Source: an uncultured Eubacteriales bacterium
Lineage (GTDB): Bacteria > Bacillota > Clostridia > Oscillospirales > Oscillospiraceae
Assembly (NCBI GenBank): GCA_900551355.1
Contig: URVR01000019.1
Location: 1 to 16,184 of the forward strand
DNA: 16,184 nt
Reading direction: 5' to 3'
In this document: in pieces, positions 13,802 to 16,184 of the stretch
Layout of the letters: each line of letters begins with the position of its first letter
Numbering within the stretch: position 1 is the stretch's first letter
Notes under the pieces: generated by a model
The model's database searches: none
The model's input: the letters and a program-made list of their open reading frames with translations, nothing else
Told to the model about the DNA's origin: nothing
Made by a program: the position numbers and the translations under genes

Positions 13802-14196
13802 TCCGCCGCCTCCCGGCACCGGCGGCACACGCCGTAGAACAGCGTGCGGTGGGCGTCGATGGCGAAGCCGTGCTCCTCCTCCAGGTGGCGGTACAGCGGG
13901 GCCAGGTGGGAGCAGTCCACATGCTGCACCGTGCCGCATTTTTCGCACTTCAGCAGGAAGCAGTCCCGCCCGGAGTCGGCGCAGGTGCAGAACTGGTATT
14001 TCGCACCGGTGTCCGTCATCAGCTTGTGGACCTTGCCCGCCTTTTCCAGCCGCTCCAGCTGGCGGTAGACGGTGGTGAGGCCCACCGCCTCCCCCTGCCG
14101 GTGCAGCAGCTCTGTCAGCTCCGCCGCGCCGATGCCGTCGGCACAGCCGCGGATGCAGGCCAGCACCGCCTGCTGCTGTTTCGTCATGTATGCCAT
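13798..14196 (-). CDS. zur: Fur-family transcriptional regulator, probably the zinc regulator Zur
   Basis: A 132-residue metal-dependent repressor. It has an N-terminal winged helix with recognition helix VGLTTVYRQLERLEKAGKV (38-56) and a dimerisation domain with metal sites. Structural-zinc cysteine pairs are seen at CEKC (84-87) and CRRC (124-127). The ATG at 14196 was chosen because AGGAGG lies 6 bases upstream; a second in-frame ATG (14187) is possible, and the upstream frame (to 14235) runs over the operator. As first gene of an operon with znuACB it is most likely Zur. Fur, PerR and Mur share the fold, so the metal is inferred from context. It overlaps znuA by 4 bases. Confidence 0.9.
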   Translation of the reverse strand: MAYMTKQQQAVLACIRGCADGIGAAELTELLHRQGEAVGLTTVYRQLERLEKAGKVHKLMTDTGAKYQFCTCADSGRDCFLLKCEKCGTVQHVDCSHLAPLYRHLEEEHGFAIDAHRTLFYGVCRRCREAAE

Positions 14197-14219
14197 GGGA
14201 TGCCTCCTGAATCTGAAAA

Positions 14220-14234
14220 TGAAAACCGTTTTCA
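14220..14234 (-). promoter_or_regulatory. Zur/Fur-type operator (perfect 7-1-7 inverted repeat)
   Basis: The 15-base site is TGAAAAC, one central base, then GTTTTCA: a perfect 7-1-7 dyad, the layout bound by Fur-family dimers. It lies directly downstream of the -10 box and covers the predicted transcription start of the zur-znuACB operon. An extra TGAAAA half-site is adjacent at 14214-14219. Repression of its own operon in high zinc is the likely effect. Confidence 0.8.
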
Positions 14235-14235
14235 A

Positions 14236-14263
14236 ATTATAGCCGAAATAATTTGTTTGTCAA
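14236..14263 (-). promoter_or_regulatory. Promoter of the zur-znuACB operon
   Basis: A full-consensus TTGACA (-35, 14258-14263), a 16-base spacer and a full-consensus TATAAT (-10, 14236-14241) on the minus strand. With both boxes perfect, the basal promoter should be strong, which fits control by a repressor. Confidence 0.85.
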
Positions 14264-14284
14264 CTATCTTTTTCCCGCCGCGTA

Positions 14285-14293
14285 TGGTACAAT
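14285..14293 (+). promoter_or_regulatory. Possible extended -10 promoter of the DUF2804 gene
   Basis: TGGTACAAT on the plus strand gives TACAAT (14288-14293) with an extended TG. No good -35 lies 16-18 bases upstream; TTGTCA is 25 bases away, too far. It would give a 5'UTR of about 80 bases, within which a short ACGCC/GGCGT hairpin (14322-14334) occurs. Confidence 0.45.
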
Positions 14294-14378
14294 AGGAGCG
14301 CCGTCACCCATGAGGGCAGATACGCCGCCGGCGTGTCTTTCCGCGCTTTCCGAAAAAGAGATACGGGAGGATACCAGC

Positions 14379-15407
14379 ATGCAGCATGAGATCACCCACA
14401 GCGCACCGCTGCTCAATGACAAGGGCAGCCTGCGGGAGCCGGGCTACGCCAAGAGGCTCCTGCCCATCTACCGCCGCGCCGACATCCGGGCCGGAAAGAC
14501 CCGCATCAAGGAATGGGACTACTATCTGGCGGCCAACGACCATTTCGCCGTGGCGCTGACCATCGCCGACAACGGCTACATGGGGCTGGATTCCATCTCG
14601 TTCCTGCACTTTGATGAGAAGTGGGAAAAGACAAAAAGCCCCATGCGCGTGTTCCCCATGGGCCGCACCGGCCTGCCGGAGACCTCCGCCGCCGGGGACA
14701 GCGTCATCACCGGCAACGGCTACGGCATCGCGTTCCGCCATGTGGGGGACTCCCGGGTGCTGACGTTCCGCATGGGGGACTTTCTGGACGGGCAGGCCAT
14801 CGAGGGACGCCTGACCTTGACGGAGGAGCCGGAGGAGTCCATGGTCATCGCCACGCCCTTCGACAAGCCGGGGCACTTCTACTACAACCAGAAGATCAAC
14901 TGCATGCGGGTGTCCGGCGAGGTCAACCTGGCGGGGCGGGTGTACCGGTTCGCGCCGGAGGACTCGTTTGCGGTGCTGGACTGGGGCCGGGGCGTGTGGA
15001 CATACCACAATACATGGTACTGGGGCAGTGCCTCCGGGCAGATCGACGGCGTGCCCTTCGGATGGAACATCGGCTACGGCTTCGGCAACACCTACGCCGC
15101 CAGCGAGAACATGCTGTTTTACGGCGGCAAGGCCCACAAGCTCAGCCAGGTGCGGTTCCACATCCCTATGAAGGACGGACGGGAGGACTATCTCAGCCCG
15201 TGGACGTTCACCTCCGACGACGGGCGGTTCGAGATGGACTTTGCGCCCATTCTGGACCGGGCGGCCTGCACGGACTTCAAGCTGCTGAAATCCGACCAGC
15301 ACCAGGTGTTCGGGCGGTTCACCGGCCGGGCGGTGCTGGACGACGGCACGGAGATCCATGTCAGCAACTTCCTGGGCTTCGCCGAGAAGGTGGAGAACAA
15401 GTGGTAA
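14379..15407 (+). CDS. DUF2804 domain-containing protein, function unknown
   Basis: A 342-residue protein that I recognise as the DUF2804 family by its central block VLDWGRGVWTYHNTWYWGSA (199-218) and the following GVPFGWNIGYGFGN (224-237). The rest is beta-rich, with alternating hydrophobic and charged residues and many Trp/Tyr/Phe. No signal peptide or membrane helix is seen, so it is probably cytoplasmic. Only a weak fold-level resemblance to lipocalin-like / CrtC-AttH-type beta proteins can be suggested. The ATG at 14379 has GGGAGG 8 bases upstream. The frame is open further upstream to 14253, but that stretch overlaps the divergent promoter region. It is monocistronic, divergent from the zinc operon and ends before a strong terminator. 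No enzymatic residues can be assigned. Confidence 0.85.
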   Translation: MQHEITHSAPLLNDKGSLREPGYAKRLLPIYRRADIRAGKTRIKEWDYYLAANDHFAVALTIADNGYMGLDSISFLHFDEKWEKTKSPMRVFPMGRTGLPETSAAGDSVITGNGYGIAFRHVGDSRVLTFRMGDFLDGQAIEGRLTLTEEPEESMVIATPFDKPGHFYYNQKINCMRVSGEVNLAGRVYRFAPEDSFAVLDWGRGVWTYHNTWYWGSASGQIDGVPFGWNIGYGFGNTYAASENMLFYGGKAHKLSQVRFHIPMKDGREDYLSPWTFTSDDGRFEMDFAPILDRAACTDFKLLKSDQHQVFGRFTGRAVLDDGTEIHVSNFLGFAEKVENKW

Positions 15408-15416
15408 GGCGCCGCG

Positions 15417-15455
15417 TTAACTGGCGCTTAACATCGGATTAACAAGGACTTAACA
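15417..15455 (+). promoter_or_regulatory. Pho-box-like array: four TTAAC(A/T) direct repeats at 11-bp spacing
   Basis: TTAACT at 15417, then TTAACA at 15428, 15439 and 15450. Each is separated by 5 unrelated bases, giving an exact 11-bp period on one face of the helix. In B. subtilis, PhoP (PhoPR) binds direct repeats of TT(A/C/T)A(C/T)A with about 5-bp spacers, four repeats forming a full site. The match to that layout is close. It begins 10 bases after the DUF2804 stop and touches the terminator, with no evident -10 just downstream, so its target is unclear. Confidence 0.6.
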
Positions 15456-15496
15456 AACAGGCGGCCGCTCATCTGAGAGCGGCCGCCTGTTTCTTT
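15455..15496 (+). terminator. Terminator of the DUF2804 gene
   Basis: A perfect 16-bp stem (AAACAGGCGGCCGCTC with its complement) and a 6-base loop ATCTGA, followed by the T-rich GTTTCTTT. The A-rich left flank could also support weak termination from the other side. Confidence 0.88.
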
Positions 15497-15662
15497 ACGG
15501 GAAAACCGTCTGATTATATACGCGGTATGCAGAAATTGCGAGGCATTCGCACAATTATAGTGATGGAAAGCGCGCGCTGCGGCGAAAATGGAGCATGTGT
15601 TTACCGCTAAGAAAATGTTAAAAGTGGAGAAAGCTGTGCTAAAATTTTATAAATATTGCTAA

Positions 15663-15691
15663 TTGCAGGAATTGGCGGGATACGGTATACT
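15663..15691 (+). promoter_or_regulatory. Promoter of the NSS-family transporter gene
   Basis: TTGCAG (-35, 15663-15668), a 17-base spacer and TATACT (-10, 15686-15691), with an A/T-rich tract directly upstream (15640-15660) that may act as an UP element. The transcript would start near 15698, leaving a 5'UTR of about 100 bases. Confidence 0.7.
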
Positions 15692-15729
15692 TTAACATGA
15701 CCCACAGGAAAAACTTTCGTGCGGGTCGT

Positions 15730-15757
15730 CTGCACCGGCGGCGTGCTGCCGGTGCAG
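15730..15757 (+). promoter_or_regulatory. Stable hairpin in the 5'UTR of the transporter gene
   Basis: CTGCACCGGC pairs with GCCGGTGCAG (10 bp, extendable by G-T and G-C pairs to a 4-base loop). No U-tract follows, so it is not an intrinsic terminator. It lies 40 bases before the start codon and might affect mRNA stability or translation. No known riboswitch class was recognised. Confidence 0.5.
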
Positions 15758-15797
15758 GAAGGCTAAGGGAAAGAAAAAATTGTAAGGAGAGAAAGCA

Positions 15798-16184
15798 ATG
15801 GAAGAAAGAAAAGGCTTTGGATCCAATTTTGGATTCCTCATGGCTGCCGTCGGCTCTGCTGTGGGCCTGGGCAACATCTGGGGCTTCCCCAATAAGATGG
15901 GCGCCTCCGGCGGTTTCACGTTCCTCATCATCTATCTGATCCTGGCGGTCATCTGCGGCTTCATCGTCATGCTGGGCGAGCTGGCCATCGGCCGCAAGAC
16001 CGGCAAGGGCGCTATCGCCGCCTACCACGCCATCTCCAAAAAGTTCAAGTGGGTCGGCTGGCTGGGCGTCGCCTCCGCCTTCCTGATCATGAGCTTCTAC
16101 TGCGCGCTGGGCGGCTACTGCATCAAGTACGTGGTCCTCAACGTGGGCAACCTGTTCGGTACGCGCTTTGGCTCTAACGGCCTC
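15798..16184 (+). CDS. Sodium-dependent transporter, neurotransmitter:sodium symporter (NSS/SNF) family, N-terminal part
   Basis: The first 129 residues of a Na+-coupled secondary transporter; the window ends inside the gene (full length is usually about 440-500 residues). The family start is clear: FGSNFGFLMAAVGSAVGLGNIW (7-28) is the unwound TM1 with the sodium and substrate site. GGFTFLIIYLILAVICGFIVMLGELAIGR (38-66) covers TM2, and a third helix lies at about 85-110. LeuT and MhsT, which carry amino acids, are the best-known bacterial relatives; the substrate here is not predictable from the N-terminus. The gate residue usually Arg (xRFP) is Gly (WGFP, 28-31). The ATG has AAGGAG 8 bases upstream. 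It has its own promoter. Confidence 0.92.
   Translation, partial: MEERKGFGSNFGFLMAAVGSAVGLGNIWGFPNKMGASGGFTFLIIYLILAVICGFIVMLGELAIGRKTGKGAIAAYHAISKKFKWVGWLGVASAFLIMSFYCALGGYCIKYVVLNVGNLFGTRFGSNGL

Larger units (their letters stand above)
15408..15797. other. Intergenic region between the DUF2804 gene and the transporter gene
   Basis: 390 bases without a gene. In order it holds a four-unit TTAAC direct-repeat array, the DUF2804 terminator and an AT-richer stretch of about 160 bases with a small dyad at 15537-15551. An A/T tract at 15640-15660 (possible UP element) precedes a promoter and a hairpin-bearing 5'UTR. I see no open frame with a ribosome binding site or family similarity. Confidence 0.75.

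Noticed and set aside
13802..13948. N-terminal extension of znuA
   Set aside because: A clean lipoprotein signal peptide starts at 13801; the extra 49 residues are Pro/Arg-rich antisense of nothing recognisable and overlap the regulator gene.
14258..14263. TTGTCA on the plus strand (14256-14263 area) as the -35 of the DUF2804 promoter
   Set aside because: It would be 25 bases from TACAAT, far from the 16-18 needed; it is the complement side of the zur operon -35.
15537..15551. Small dyad TGCGA-N5-TCGCA in the intergenic region
   Set aside because: Only 5-bp arms, not aligned with a promoter; could be chance, so it is not listed as an operator.

Overview
The window looks like a high-GC member of the Clostridia (Firmicutes), most plausibly an Oscillospiraceae / Flavonifractor-Oscillibacter-like gut bacterium. 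This is inferred from the GC-rich coding sequence combined with strong AGGAGG-type ribosome binding sites, the Gram-positive gene order rimP-nusA-ylxR-ylxQ-infB-rbfA-nrnA-truB-ribF, a short 352-residue NusA and a lipoprotein-type ZnuA. No rRNA, tRNA, CRISPR or mobile element was found. Bases 1-33 are not genomic: they match the Illumina Nextera Read 2 transposase adapter, so the contig begins at an untrimmed adapter and the first gene is cut by it.

Layout. (1) 34-2935, plus strand: the end of a branched-chain amino-acid ABC transporter operon, livH (3' fragment), livM, livG, livF, with very tight or overlapping junctions. (2) 2933-2987: a nearly perfect palindrome acting as a shared terminator for two converging operons; it contains both stop codons. 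(3) 2985-11051, minus strand: the translation/transcription housekeeping operon. Read in the direction of transcription it is rimP, nusA, ylxR (rnpM), an L7Ae-type ylxQ gene with a long basic tail, infB, rbfA, nrnA, truB, ribF. Its promoter is at 11146-11174. A leader terminator hairpin (11092-11119) resembles a NusA-responsive attenuator, and a second hairpin plus U-tract separates infB from rbfA. (4) 11272-14196, minus strand: a zinc operon, Fur-family regulator (probably zur), then znuA, znuC, znuB, joined by three consecutive ATGA overlaps. It has a consensus-like promoter and a perfect 7-1-7 operator over the predicted transcription start. (5) 14379-15407, plus strand: a divergent DUF2804-family gene of unknown function. 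(6) 15408-15797: a regulatory intergenic region with four TTAAC(A/T) direct repeats at exact 11-bp spacing (the layout of a PhoP/Pho box), a strong terminator, a promoter and a 5'UTR hairpin. (7) 15798-end, plus strand: the start of a sodium:neurotransmitter-symporter-family transporter, truncated by the window.

How the genes fit together. The liv genes import branched-chain amino acids, or related substrates, using ATP. The nusA-infB operon couples transcription elongation and termination (NusA), ribosome assembly (RimP, RbfA), translation initiation (IF2), tRNA modification (TruB), nanoRNA and pAp turnover (NrnA) and flavin cofactor synthesis (RibF). The zinc operon is probably an autoregulated high-affinity uptake system. 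I found no clearly novel multi-gene system. The most interesting signals are regulatory: the Pho-box-like array, with no promoter directly after it, and the two attenuator-like hairpins in the nusA-infB operon.
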